The notes beneath the pieces are model-generated. The model did not search any database. It worked only from the letters and a program-made list of their open reading frames with translations, and was not told the DNA's origin. Source: Streblospio benedicti (taxonomy: Eukaryota > Annelida > Polychaeta > Spionida > Spionidae). Taken from it: a stretch of DNA of 64,000 nt. Positions 36,101 through 51,100 of the stretch are shown here, piece after piece. The translations under genes were made by a program, and so were the position numbers. The DNA lies in contig CM032662.1 in assembly GCA_019095985.1 (NCBI GenBank), positions 10,385,526 to 10,449,525 of the forward strand, given 5' to 3'. The stretch's first letter is position 1. Each line of letters opens with the position of its first letter.

Positions 36101-39100
36101 ATTAGCACACTGGTATGTCATCTCTTATTAAGGTCTCTCTATACGGTTTACAATGTTACTGTCTCTATAAACCACTATCACTACAAACATTTTACATTGT
36201 TTGCTGGTTATTGAGCTGGCTCCTCACAGGCGCTTGATTTTCATCGTCGCCACCTTGTACGAATAGGAAGCACCTCTCCAGTTATACCACACTATGCCGT
36301 GGGCGTATGGCACGCGGCCTCCCTCGATGTACGTGCCTGTGAGGCGAGCCTGGAAGCAGCCACGGTACCACCAGCCGCCGGTGTATTGGTCTGTTCCATC
36401 AGCACAGTTATGAGATGACCGCTGATCATTATCACTGTCAATTGTGGAGAACTGCATGTTGTTCTGGTAGTTGAATGAGTCTCCCGCGGTACCGCTATAG
36501 TTGCCGATGGTCAGTTTGTATTTGTCTGATTCGGGACCCACAAAGAAGATTGAGTACTCTGCATATCGTGTTTCCCCCTCCCAATCCATGAGGTCAACTC
36601 TTAGTTTGTATCGTTGGCTTGTCGTTATTTGGTGCATTTGGATGAGCCCCATCCAGTGGGAGCCCTGGGGGTCACCAAACCCAGTTTCATAGTCAAACCA
36701 TTTCTTGTAAGTGAAATCTGTCAGATTATCCTGTCGGTGAAGTATGCGCGTCCATGCCTTGCCATCAGACGTCATCTCACAGTAGACACTTTTTGTCTGA
36801 CTATTTCCTATATTTACAGTGTATACACCACTGGTCTGGTACCCAAGGCCTCAGATGCCATCACAGTCTTCACTTGTACTGCTTTCAATTGTTTGGATCT
36901 TAGATTTTTGCTCTGAGATCTCTGCTTGTAATTGAGTAATTTTTTTCATTCATTTCACTCAACATTTGAATTTGCATCATCATGTAACAGTCACTATCGC
37001 ACTGACTGTCCAGCACAGTGGATTGAGATATCACACTGACCACTGAGCACAACAGCAAAACTAACAACAATCTCATATTGACGTTCATTTGTTGTTGCAT
37101 CTTAGCATAGAGTGACTTAATAAACTAATTTAAAATATAATGTTCACAAACTAGTTCAAAAAGGAAGTAAAGTTGAAGTTGTGCATATCTGCTCTGTTGA
37201 TCTTTAAGGTTCACGCAGCTTGGAAAGTTACTAGGAAACATGTTGACATAAATATAAGGTACATTAAATATAATGTACATAGAGGAGAACCTCTGTATTA
37301 ATACTACCCAAAAGAGACAGGCCGCAAGTGGTCTAACTTAATAGTTTTTATGGAGGTTTCCAATGGTATCTATAAAAAGGACTTTGGACTGCAAAATATG
37401 GTGTTACTTATTATAGAGGTGGTCACTTTATACAACTCGTCTAAATGGATAGTTTCACCGTAAAAAGTTTTCACTGGCAAACGCTTGTATATTTTGGTCC
37501 AATGATGTTTTGCATTGGTTGATTTTATTTTGTGTTATTTTCCATCATCCATAGACTAGTAGACGCTTTAGAGGCATGTGGGGATTTAAAGCATTTAAAA
37601 AAGTATGAGGGTTTTGTGGTTGTCATTTACATAGCTTCAAGGCTTTTTTTTTCATTGAATTCATGCTATCGTCTACGACTCATTCTCTTATGGTTATTGC
37701 AATTCTATTTCAGACTAAATTAAATTTACAATCTATTCATTCGCATCTAATACACAGTATACCATGGTCCAAAGGCCCACCTCGATGTAAAAGCCCATCC
37801 ACAAACTTGGACAATATAAATATACTGCTTAATGATATAAATTCCAATGTACATACAGACGCATTTAAAATCTCATCCTTAAAATCCATAATTTTAATAA
37901 ATGAATGTCACATTGATGTCTCATTTTCAGGAGTGTTGTGTCATGATATAACCAGCTCCTTCTCTCACCATTAGTTTACACACGCGCGTCCTTTCACCTG
38001 TAAAAACATATCCGTCATCAAAGGGGAAAGATTCATATAGCTGTGGTCAGCCTGTAGTTGCATATGCTGAGTCGGTATTTGTAGGAGTTTGGGACCCACA
38101 AAAACTCAGGTCCATGTACAAACATCACGTAGCCTCCCTCTCTGTTAATCATCAGAAAGTTGATTGCTACAGAGTATCCATACAAACAAACTAACTAACA
38201 GCTCCAGCTCCACTTTTAGTTGCTTAGTCTGTAGTGAATTTGTTCATCTTTATAGCAAAGTGAATGTAAGACAATATGTACGGACCACAGAGTGGTCCAC
38301 TGCAATACCACAGGACTAAGTACTCCCCAGGGAGTTTAACTGAAAAGGAAAGTGTGTTCCAATGACCAGGCATAAATGATATGAGTCACTCCAGCAAAGG
38401 GATTTATGTCACTTAGGTTATTTACAATCTTAATCCAGCCAACCAAAAACAGTTTTCTGATTGATTAATTATGGAATGTAGCTATGGAATATTAGTGAAA
38501 ATATTCAAATTGTAATTGCACAGGACTGTGTTAGCTTATTTCAATAATGTGAAATGATAAAGTTTATGCTAGAGCCCCGGGACTAGAGTATAAATCAAGC
38601 CTAAAATGGATGCCCTGGCTCCAATGGTATCTGTGCCTGTTGGTTGCCCATAGCTATATAACAGTTAGTAATGTGTATAGTATAGTATTTGTAAATCATA
38701 GCAGTATACATATCACACATACACTGCAATGATGCCCATGTTCCAGTAGTTTGAGACAACATATATTCCCCCACTTTCAATCTTTTCACATTGATGCACA
38801 TTGCTATACAACCCTTCACCTGAAACTTCAGGACAGTCCTCCAAGTGATCTTAATAAAGAGGTTCCACTGTATAATCTTGTTATGTCACTAGTAAATGAT
38901 AGATTTGTATCCAGCTCTGTAGATCTTTTTAGTTCATGTTACATAAAAGTCTACATATTAAATAAGCTATCAACAACATGAGTTTTCCCACACTATTCAA
39001 AAGGAAGTAATGATATACGTGGTGCATGCATGGCATTCATAGACCTGAATGGAGCACTTTTAGGTGATTTTGCAACCAACTCGCTTGGCCGATCTTTTAT

Positions 39101-42100
39101 CAAATAAGCTTGAAAAGTTCTGTAAAGATTAAAAGGCCACTGTACAGAGATATATGGATTGCATATTTCGCAGCACAAATTTTGAGGATGATGGAATTTG
39201 ATGAAAAGATTGAAATAAGATACATATATCATTGACTAGCACCCAATTCTGTTGCTACTTTTGATTTCTACATCAAGTTGCATTAAAAAAAAAGGGGTCA
39301 GGTCATTTGAGTTTTGTGAGATGCTTACAATTCTATTTACAGCAGCATTTGCTTTTTATTTACAATGTTTAACAAATTATGTTTTTCTTAAATGATGAGA
39401 ACTCCAATAATGTATAATTTTGGTTTCATTATTGATTATTCATCCTTTGATATATCATTAATTTTGTCCTTTTGTCTTTATTCAGTTTGCTGCTGACTTA
39501 TACACATAGTGTCTGTGTGTATTAAACAATGAAAAATCAAATATTGAAATATATTTTATCCATATTCTTTATTGGACAAAATAACACTGAAAAATCTCTA
39601 ATTTTAAATTGGCACATGAACATTGGAGAGAATTTTTCATATCAAGAATAATATTTCAGCGCTGAATACCATTAAAGTTGATAAACCAGAATTCACAAAC
39701 GAGTCCAACTAGACCAACCTTTGTACATTTTGAAATGTGTGAAGTATCAGACAAAATTCACTCAATCAACAAATAAAAAATCATATGCATCCAGATACAG
39801 ACTTTTAAAAGTCTATGTGTGTGATCACATAATAATATCAGGGGAAATTTATGTAAAAAAAAAATTTAAACAAATCATTCTTCAACTTAATGTAAAATCA
39901 GATGGTAGCTTAGAGGTCATCCGATGTCTATCAATATATTAAAGAAGTTATTTTGCAGACTGACAACATTCTGTCAACAGTTTTTTTATAGAATTGTATT
40001 TTTTGATAAATAATAATGTGCAACAATATATCAAGTAATAAGTACATAAAAGCCTACCCCGTAGATGTCATTAGTATCGTGTTCACATGTAACTGACGCC
40101 ACTTTTCCTTGGAGATTAATATCATCTCTGTATAAGATGGTTTATGGCACAAATCAAGCTCATATTATATAGCCTCATGTCACTATTAACACACTTGTAT
40201 TTCATCCCTTGTTCAGGTCTCTCTATATGGATCATAATGTTACTGTCCCTCTATAAATCACTATCACTATAAACATTTTGGTGTTTGTTGGTTATTTTGC
40301 CGGCTCCTCAAAGGCGCTTGATTTTCATTGTAGCCACCTTGTACGAGTAGTAGAGACCTCTCCAGCCCGTCCAATGTATGCCTTGTTTGTATGGCACATT
40401 GCCACCCTGAGGTATGTGCCGGTGAGGCGAGCATCGAACACCTGTTGTACCACCAGCCACCAGTCAATGCGCCTGTTCCATTAGCACAGTGACCAGACCA
40501 CCAATCATTGTCACTGTCTATTGTAGTGAACATCATGTTGTTGAGGTTGAGATTTGCCTGACGTCATTAGTCTCCAGCGGTGCCGCTATAGTTTCCGATG
40601 GTCAGTTGGTATTTGTCTGATCCAGAACCCACAAAGAAGATTGAGTACTCTGCATATCGTAACCATTTCTTGTAAGTGAAATCTGTCAGATTATCCTGTC
40701 GGTGAAGTAATGCGGGGTCCAAGCCTTTTATCATCAGATGTCATCTCACAGTAGACACTTTTTGTCTGACTATTTCCTATATTTACAGTGTATACACCAC
40801 TGGTCTGGTACCCAAGGGCTCGGATGCCATCACAGTCTTTACTTGTACTGCTTTCAATTGTTTTTGGATCTTTAGATTTTTGCTCAGAAATCTGCCGTTT
40901 GTAATTGAGTCATTTTTTTCATTCATTTCACTCAACATTTGAATTTGCATCATCATGTAGCAGTCACTATCACACTGACTGTCCAGCACAGTGGATTGAG
41001 GCATCACACTGACCACCTCCAGAAAACAGCAAAAACTGACAAAAAACTCATGGTTATGTTCACTCACTACGACGTCTGGGCATATAATGATGACTAGCAT
41101 TTAAAGCTTGTTTATAACATTGCACATAAGTTTTTTTAAAGGAAGCTACGTTAATGTTTGATACAAATATTGTTACTGCTGCCATTAATGAAAATGATCT
41201 GGACGATGATGTTTAAATGGCCATTATCACCATTTGCATTTTGAGTGAACCAATCCTTTAACAAATACTTCATGATGGATTGTAATAGACATTAGCATAG
41301 AAAGTCTCTACAAAAACTTGCATTTGTAGTGTCAGGAAAGTGAAAATCATGAGTGCTTCGTGCTGGATGAAGACATCGCTGGATCTCCTCCATTGACATG
41401 TTGTCACAACTATCACAAAACCAATCCAACCTGAGTGTTTCCAATCTCTCTACAAAGTGTCTGCTGTTTTTTTTATGTTGATCCTGCACCAGGCACCAAA
41501 TATGTTCACTAAACACATGCCATTATTATTATATATATGTAAATCAGGGATGGATCTAAGTTTTTGCCAAAGTAGGGGGAGGGGTGTGTGTACTTTTTGG
41601 CTTAAACCACCTTGGACCCAACTGATGTATGCAAGCAAAGTTTGAGTGATGGATTCATAGAGAGAAACGTTGTCTTATGTAGAGACTGTTGTTTCTCATA
41701 TTTGTCTTGCAAGCTTGTGCTTATTTGCATTCATGAGCAGCATTTGACTTTTTTGACTATTTTACCAGTAACTTATGGGGGATCGAAAGTATACTTCATG
41801 TGAAAAAGACCAAAGAAATACATTTTATACCAACACAAATATTTATAAAGCGGATGTATTTTAGTTAGCAATAAACAGAGAAATGGATGATGGTCAATTC
41901 TCTTCAAGCATTTGTCCAACAATAGCCAACAATGGAAAATAGCCCGGCTCTGGAAAAAATTGCACATAATTATGTTAACATGGCAGCTTTAAAAAATACG
42001 TGCAATAATGTGCACATCAGCTTGTGTAAAACTTGTCAAGCACGGAAAAACCAGCTGGCACAGGGCCATGGGTAGTCCTTGCTCCATGCCCTCATCTGTG

Positions 42101-45100
42101 TTAGGAGACCCTCATTCTATCAGACGTGAAACACAAGATGACTTTGGGTTTTAGCTTCCATCACTTTAAAGTGCCTGTGAGAAATGTATTTTTGGCCACG
42201 TGGTACATTTGGAAGATACAGTTGGTGCTCAGTACACTGATACGTAAGCAGTATTCATGCAAGATAAACAGCAACCTGAGACTATATTCCTATAAAGTGT
42301 TTTTCTTATAGACAAATACAGTTACATTCTTTCTAATATCTGTTAAGACCATCATCATGGTCTGGTGGTTTCAATAACTGATGGTCTTTTTTATGGATGT
42401 TCATTGTGGGTTCTTTTCTATTAATCTTCTCTATTAACTTTGGGACCACAAAGTGGTCTAGGTAATATGTGTAAATATGTGGTCTTCATTGTAGCTGCTC
42501 TACTGTACATGAGCACTCTTGCAGATTGTGAGGTAAATTATTGAACATTATTTTAGAACGGCATAAAAATAATTCAAGCCGCTCTGTGCAACACTAATTA
42601 TGAGAAATTAAAGTCACTAAAGAACCAGATGAGACACTGTCTACATTTAGGTAAAAAGCTATGACTGCAAGTGTCACTTTTACTTACAAGATGTTAAAAT
42701 GTGGGAGGAAGTGCTCAAGTTATTGTCACCATTCAAGGTCCATCTCCAAGGTAACACGGCGCTTTACGTTATGATGGGATGTGAGTGGGCAAAATTATAT
42801 CAGAGTAAACCATTCGCTAGCGAATGATAAGAATTGTTTTTGGTGGTGTCATTACCGTGTCAATAACTTGGGCACTACCAATAACTTGAGCATGATGAAT
42901 AAGATCCCTTACACAGCTTCACTAAATTTGTGGCGATAAAACACAAGTGATACAGGTAACCAATGAACCAGTGTCGCGGTGGGAAGAGGGAGAAGGAGTG
43001 GAGAAGTTTCCCCTGACAACATTAGCTGAGTGTGGACTGCCAATGGACATAATCACTGTGCCCTCTTTATAGACCTTCCAAGGCTAGCCTTGCCACAGCC
43101 CTTTTCAAATGTGAAAGGTCTCGGTTCAATCCCCACCATTGTAGAACAAAAAAGCTGATAGTGAGGGTTGGTGGGTTTATTTGCTTCAGTTCATTTCAAG
43201 GCGGGCCTCACCGCTGTGCACGCTGTTTTATATATCAGCGGCGCCAGACGGGACTTAATCCATGTCCCCACATTTCCTTGTTTTTAACCTGCACTTCTAA
43301 CAATTTCTTTACATGCATCTATGTTTCTTCTCAATATTGCCAAATTTCACCCATACTCAAACCATTTCTTTCATATTTACAGGAGGTTATCAGTCATCAA
43401 TGTAGACCTCGCCTCTCATACAGATACAGAGTGTGGTGCTCACCTTTCCGCGGTGGATTGGGCGCACACACAGCCGTGGACGCCACACGGAGGTAGTGCT
43501 GGCCACAGTCACACACCTGGTGGGGGAAACTAGGTTATAAAAAGTGCATTTCATATGTAAATATATAAACAAATGTAAATATGCGGTTTATAATCTTATA
43601 ATCCCTGTTATGCAGGATATATGATTCTAATTGTGGAGTATAAGCTAGATCTAGGTCATAATGTGGAAAATGGGAATTTTTGCCATAAAGAATAAATTCA
43701 AATTAGAATTTTAGATAAAAAATAGAATAAAATAGTAACTTTCTCATACATTATTTGTCAATAAGAAAAATCTCACCTGCTTGTCCAGATTCTCTTATAA
43801 ACAAAACTGCTTCTTTCCTTCTTTGCTGTTGAGAAAAATCCCGTAAAGACGAGGAAGTATAGGGACTGAAAGGAACGTTCTCAATCAAAAATCAATTAAA
43901 AACAGAGTCGTCAAAGAACTTGAAAAATTAGGGGAAAGTATATATTTGTTTAAGATTCGAAAAGTCAAGCAACTTCTAAAAAAAATCAGTAAAAAATAAG
44001 AAAACGCCGCATTAGTAAAAACAACTTTGAATTTAGAAAACTGTATCATCAATCAATTATTTAGTTCCCATTACATCTGCAACATAGACTTATGTCCTAA
44101 AACTGTAAATATTTAAGGTAAACTGCATTGTGATCAAAGAATTACATTAAATCTATTCTATAACCCACGCGAACAAATTCTAGGAGAGGTAGTTGAGTGT
44201 AGCTGTACTACATTGGCCCCGATGCTCAGCGCCCCCATGTAGAGGTCCACTCCCGTCGGCAGCTCCACGAAGAACGAGCGGTCTGAAGGAAGAACACGTG
44301 GTCGCCTCGGCACGGAACCCCTGAAACACGGCGAAACAAAGACTAAAACATGAGGGGAAAAGGGTGAAATGAAGGCTGAAACACTGAGCAAAGGGTCAAA
44401 TGATGACTGGTTCTACCACAGTTTGAACACATTACAATGCATTGTTCTGCACACAATACCAAATATGATAGACGCCATTGACAGCTTGTAACTTTGCGCC
44501 ATCACAGAAAGTTTTTCTGAAACATGACAGTGGTAAATTGTGTGTAAAAGTAGTACTTGTTTCTCTTGGATAACTTTCTGTACTCTGTGGGACCTGGCCC
44601 TCTCCTCTTCTGGGACGGACCTGTCTGACCTGTGGGACCGACCTCTGTCCTGTGAATCTTGTTTTCTTTTGATTACTTTCTATATACTTTGGGACCCGAC
44701 CTCTCTGTCCAATGGGACCCGACCTCTGTCCTCTAGGGACTGACGCCTCCGTCCTGTGGGCCCTACCTCTTCTGTGTCTAGTCAAGGCCGGCTGGTCGGG
44801 CCAGACAGCTGCCCCGCCCAGAGCCGCTGCCTCAAGACCAGTTGTCTGATCCAGCTGAGGGCAGACGTCCGCGTGAAGTGCACATCTGTAAATGAGACGC
44901 TACAGAGAAATCAATCAATCAAAAAGATACCATCAAAAATAATTATTCCTCATTCCGAGTGAGTGGCATTTGTGCCCAGTTGACATCTTGTAGCCGCCCT
45001 CTCCAAGTCTTTCGGTCACCAGGATTTGGCTCGTGACCTATGCCCAAAACTACCTGGATCTTTCTGCACAGCTGCATCCCAAGTCTGTTTTTAGTCTTTT

Positions 45101-48100
45101 CCGCTTTTCTCCTTCTATTACAAGATAATCAATATCAGTCGGACATGTTAAACTGGAACTTGTAGGGAACTAATGATAAAAAATCTGGTCATTTGTAATT
45201 GTAGTATAGAATGGAGATACAAAAATAAATGTTCTGTATTTGTTGGAATGTTTGTTTATAAATCACATTATCACACATATATTACCTATGAAACACAATT
45301 GTTGTATGACATGACCTGACAAGACTGCAAGTAATACTGCATTCAATTTCAATAAGGCATTATCTTAAATATTGGCTAGATTAGATGGTTAACTGAGGGT
45401 ACTGATGAGATGTCATGAAAATTGACATCGCCGCCAGCCAGCCATGGTTGAAATGGGAGTGGGCATGGGAGGGTGTTTGGGGGTTGGTGTCCTCAAGTTG
45501 ATGGGTTGATGAACTGACAAAGAAAGTGGCAAATAGTGCTTGACATCATGTGTGAACGCCCCTTATTTAGGAAATAGGAGTTCTAGCGCAAATAAAACCA
45601 TAAATTTGAGTTATCAGCCCCACATATAAACGAAGTCTTACTGTATTTTTGTTCTCAGACATCATTTTAAAGAATTGTCGTAACAAGTGTCTAAGAAAAA
45701 GAAAGAATTATGGGCCAAACGATAATGGAATAAAATTTGTACCAGTATAATGAATTTTTAGAATATATTCATGACCTATTTTGTAAAACATAAAGAACTT
45801 ATATATAGAGATGTATGAAAGTTCTGCCATGATTGATAACAATATACATGAACTTTTACTTTTTAAAGAACCATTAGATAAATTCTAATGCCTTTATGCT
45901 ACCATGAAGGTTCATTTATCTTAATAAGATCATTCTTTTCAAGTTTTATAAAAACTTCCTTGTTGCATAATAACCTGAGTCTAAATAATTCATTGCCATT
46001 ATTTACTAATGTGATCATAATAATATACAGGCACCATAACAGGAACCTTTACATACTTAGATGAACATACGGCCATATATTCTTAGCAAAAAGCTTCTTC
46101 TAAGTTTTATATCAACATGAATGTATCTTTAAATAAGATCATTCTCTTTCAAGTTCTACAAAATGTCAAGTTTTGGTGATGATAGGTAATAAAGTCTTCC
46201 CAAGAGACAGATAAACACAAATTCGTAATAATTTGTTTTAAAAAAAAACACATGGTAATTTGATCAAAAGTAGGCCAAAGTACACCAAAATCTCATCAGC
46301 TCTGGAGAGAGGTACAACGAAGCTAGATATGAAGTTTGGTGACCATAGGTCAAATACTTCCCCTGTAGAGTGTTAACAAGGTTTATTATGTAACGCCGTA
46401 AGTTCAAAAAAGTAGGCCAAAGTACACCAATATCAAATCATGTGAGGAGAGTGATATAGACATACCAAATGTCAAGTTTGGTGATGATAAGTCATAAACT
46501 GTTCCCAGGAGACAAATAAACACAATTACGTAATAATCAAATCATCGTAACTTCATCAAAAGTAGGCCAAAGTACACCAAAATCTAATCAGCTCTGGAGA
46601 GTAGTACAACGAAGCTAAATATGAAGTTTGGTGACCATAGCTCAAATACTTTTCCCTGTAGAGTGTTAACAAGGTTTATTACGTAACGCTCGTAAGTTCA
46701 AAAAAAGTAGGCCAAAGTACACCAATATCAAATCACGTGAGGAGAGTGATATAGACATACCAAATGTCAAGTTTGGTGATGATAAGTCATAAACTGTTCC
46801 CAGGAGACAGATAAACACAATTACGTAATAATTAAATCATCGTAACTTCATCAAAAGTAGGCCAAAGTACACCAAAATCTAATCAGCTCTGGAGAGTAGT
46901 ACAACGAAGCTAAATATGAAGTTTGGTGACCATAGCTCAAATACCTTTCCCTGTAGAGTGTTAACAAGGTTTATTACGTAACGCCTGTAAGTTCAAAAAA
47001 GTAGGCCAAAGTACACCAATATCAAATCAAGTGAGGAGAGTGATATAGACATACCAAATGTCAAGTTTGGTGATGATAAGTCATAAACTGTTCCCAGGAG
47101 ACAGATAAACACAATTACGTAATAATTAAATCATCGTAACTTCATCAAAAGTAGGCCAAAGTACACCAAAATCTAATCAGCTCTGGAGAGTAGTACAACG
47201 AAGCTAAATATGAAGTTTGGTGACCATAGCTCAAATACTTTTCCCTGTAGAGTGTTAACAAGGTTTATTACGTAACGCTCGTGAAGTTCAAAAAAGTAGG
47301 CCAAAGTACACCAATATCAAATCACGTGAGGAGAGTGATATAGACATACCAAATGTCAAGTTTGGTGATGATAAGTCATAAACTGTTCCCAGGAGACAGA
47401 TAAACACAATACGTAATAATATTTTTTTAAAACACATCGTAATCTCATCAAAAGTAGGCCAAAGTACACCAAAATCTAATCAGGTCTGGAGAGTAGTACA
47501 TCGAAGCTACATATGAAGTTTGGCGACAATCGGCCAAATACTTCTCCCTAAAGTGTGGTAACAAGATATTTGTACCGAAGGTCATAAGTTCGCCAAAAGT
47601 AGGCCAAAGTACAAAAAAAAATTTTTTTTGAGACATACGATTGTCCTCAAACTAAACATATTTAATTTTCAAAGCAATAGCTCTCATGGTGTTCAAGTTA
47701 TAAGCTTTTAAGCATGTGGACGCGGACAGACATACAGACATACAGACATACGGACAGACAGCACTAGTTAGAATCTCCCCCTGGACTTCGTCCGGCCAGC
47801 ACCAGCTCTCCCGTTAATCGGTAGAACCTGAAACATCGATCCACGTAAGAATCGCGACAATACGATTTGGGGGCTGCTATCTATTATGGCCCAGGGTCCG
47901 TATGAAAAAACATGAAACCAGTATAGCATCAATTTCACACAATCTCTGCCCCCCACTAAATAATATTGAAAAATGTTACCCAACATTACTATTAATACAA
48001 ATGAATTCATCATAAATAAATTCCTTATTCTTAAGCCCCCTAGCCGAACTTTACAAATCAAGCTGAGTTTTTTCCGCAATTCCCCCCCACCCTCCTAGTC

Positions 48101-51100
48101 CTCTGTGTTGCAAATGTGTTGTGATCCATTATAGATGACACAGCTTGACTTTACAGTGCAGGTCTACTTCTATGGCCAAGTGGGATAGCGAGTTGACTCG
48201 TGCCCATAAGTAAGATCATGGGTTCAATTCCCAGTCAAATCAGGTATAGGGTATTGAGCAACTCATAACTTTGTAAAGAGATCTAACTGGTTGCCCACTG
48301 TTCCATGGTACCGGTCGCATGTTAATGTAGGTACAGGTACAGGTCAGGTGAGCGAACGGTAATGAGGTGATTTGCATAGTTATAATTATGCTGAATGCTA
48401 CCCAGGGAGTTGAGAATGGCGATGCAGAGTGACAAGGATGCCATAGGAGACAGTTCAAGTCGCATTTTGCCATACTGAATCCTTTTCATTTTTTGAAATA
48501 AATATGTTTAAAACCAAGTATGCCAATGACCTAATGTAGATGTGCAGTCGACTGATAGTATGCATTGCTGACTATAGATTGTTTGTTTGTTTATTCATTT
48601 TATCATAGTAAAACGATATTGTACAAATATATAGATAAGGTACTAATCAAGGAAAACAGAAAACAAAATATGCGATCCTTCAAGGGTTTATAATCATCTA
48701 ATTACTTTTTTACTAATTACTTTTGAATTATTTTACAATGACCTATTCATATATGTAAAGCAATTGAATTTGATCATTTAATATATTATACCTGATAAAG
48801 AATCCCTCATGACATCAAACCTCAAATTCAATGATACAATAGAACCCTCCAATTAAGATCACCTCTATTGAGACCATCTTTATGATAAGACCACACTTTT
48901 CACCATCCCAAACTTTCATAAAAGCTACCAAACAAAACCACAGTACAGATTCAATTTCTATTGAGACCACCTAACACTGATCAAAGATGGTCCTAATAGA
49001 GAGGTTCTACTATACTTGCATTCCGTGTGTGTTTTGGGTCGGTACTCACGGAGTTCGCCGTGGCTGAGACGCTGCCGCAGCATGTGACTGGTGCCGGTGC
49101 CGCCGGGGAAGTGCACACGGTCGTTGGGGCAAGGCGCCACCGGAACCCCAGTTCTCAGCCGCGTCGTAGTTGGTGGGAGCGAACCCAGCGCTTATAGGTG
49201 CTATCAGCACGGGCTGCACCATGGGCGGAATACAGAACCGTGTTATTCAATTCTATTCTTCTCTCTTTCTATCTGTTCTCTATATGAAGCAAGTTCCTAC
49301 CACTGTATTGACATAGATGACGACAGGTTTTTACAACCCTAAGCTTCCTTTTGACAAGCCTGATGGCGTTGAGATGCGATGTTATCTCAAATTTTCTATT
49401 ATCTCAAGGGGTAGTTTCATAAAATGATTCAAGCACTTTATAAATGTATATCAGTCTGTTATCTCGAATACTGGGTATCTATCTTTTGGTTCTTATGACA
49501 ACAGATCTGAGAGATAACGAGTTTCTAATACACTTTAAGAAATATAGTTGGGCCAGTTTTACTGACCGTGAAGGAATGAGGAAAAAGAGAGTTACCTGAA
49601 GTAACGTGAAATAAAAAGTCCATTCGGCCATAAATTTCACTTATCAGGGTTTGAGATAAAGAGGTCCAACTGTATCACAAGAACGAGTCCCAGTTCCCAG
49701 AAATTAGTAGTTGGTGCACTGCACCCACCCCCTCCTCTTCATCATCTAGCATATATACAGTAGAACCTGCAGACATGAACATGGGGGACCCCCTAATGTA
49801 TAGAGACACATCACAATTAGTGACGCCTTTGTTTCTCATATTTGCGATACATTGTTATTAAGATGATTCACATATGGGGACACCTTGTTAAGTGGGTCAC
49901 TTTCACCCTATATGTGTCCTTGATATGGAGGTTTTCCCGTACACAGTCACTGAGTATAATTCTCAATTCTTTATAAGTTTGAAAATGCAATTAGCACTAT
50001 GTAAACCACAAACCAATACACTAAATTCAGCAGAATATCCGATTTCATACGACCTACTTTTTATAAAGACCACCTCTGTAGTAAAACCACTTCCAACGGA
50101 TCACCGGGAAACTCGAGAAACGGAATCTCGCTATTGAGACAGCTTTAAACAAGTCCTTGGAGTGGTTTTAATAGACAGTGGCCTAATAGGATATTAGAGC
50201 TCGTTCGTGTATCATATGTAAGGATGTCAAAAGTCCCAGACGTATTCAAAAGGCAAAATAGAGAGGTTCTACTGTATGTCTATCTCAATGGACGTTTATC
50301 AGACTTTTAGCTCATGTCAATCAAAAGCTGTATTCTCTGACAGTAACAATTACTACATGATCAGCAAATCTTACCTAATAATCCAACAAACACCACTAAA
50401 TAAACAGTGACAGACGACGTATCCATCTTGCTGACTTTTACTGTTGCGATAATCCCGGCCAGTGGGAGGATCTCTCTAGCCTCAGTCCCGGTCTCATCTC
50501 ACTCACCTGGGCACTTCCCCTCGGCAAGAAACATTTTTAATAAAGGCTGGCTGCTCTAGTATCCTGGAAACCGACACCTGCTGTGGAAGCCTCTGTCACA
50601 CGGTCCGGTGCTTCGTGGCGCGACGGCTGAGCAATCGACATGACAACACTACGACGTCCGGATTCGGCTTCAATTGTCGGGATGTCTGACTTTAGAATAA
50701 TGGGATGGAATCTTGATCCGCATTTATTTATCTGGAGTGTTTATTTACTATGGTAAACATCTCAGCGACCTCGTGGATTTTTTTCATGGGGGGGACCTTA
50801 CAATAGGATGATATGGAGTGGGTGGGGAAGAAGAGTTCTGAATTTTTCTGAATGCATACTATGAGTTAATTATCGAACTTAATACATGCTTCACAACACA
50901 ACTTAATTGCTGTTTATACATTGTTATTGTTGAAAATGTAATGTTTTAGATAAATGTTCGAATGATGTCACCCACTGCAGGCAGTGGACTGCTCCAAAAT
51001 GTAACACCTAATCAATGATGATGAAAATAAAAATGACACACTTATCAGACATTAATCTCATATTACACCTAATTAATATTATGGGGCTGTAATCCTAAGG

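Larger units (their letters stand above)
43444..50426 (-). pseudogene. Proximal second copy of AMN exons 1-6, frame-disrupted
   Basis: Copies of AMN exons at 50375-50426 (exon 1, same coding sequence as the distal copy), 49050-49213 (exon 2), 47790-47826 (start of exon 3 only), 44766-44888 (exon 4), 44212-44320 (exon 5), 43444-43516 (exon 6). Compared with the distal copy, exon 2 has an extra C in CTCCCACC plus later changes; exon 3 has an extra G and then loses its last ~55 bp to repeat sequence; exon 4 lacks several bases; exon 5 lacks a C, and its donor reads GTAGTA instead of GTGAGT; exon 6 is out of frame. As read it cannot encode an AMN N-terminus. Many changes are run-length differences, so some may be sequencing errors, but the exon-3 loss is structural. 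Confidence 0.75.
43000..50845. repeat. Proximal unit of a two-copy segmental duplication covering AMN exons 1-6
   Basis: Aligns in order with 52420-59660. Similarity is near-identity over the exon 1-2 region (48.8-50.8 kb against 57.6-59.6 kb) and clearly lower, with indels, in introns near exons 3-5. Copy-specific insertions: a roughly 400-bp piece at 43035-43430 beside exon 6, and the tandem array at 46.2-47.7 kb. Confidence 0.85.

Noticed and set aside
44432-44785. Arg-rich open frame overlapping the AMN exon 4 copy
   Set aside because: It reads low-complexity GACCTGTGGGACC-type repeats and differs in frame between modules.
46200-47640. Regularly spaced repeats resembling a CRISPR-like array
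   Set aside because: Units are about 148/295 bp with no short unique spacers, in a eukaryotic intron; this is a satellite.
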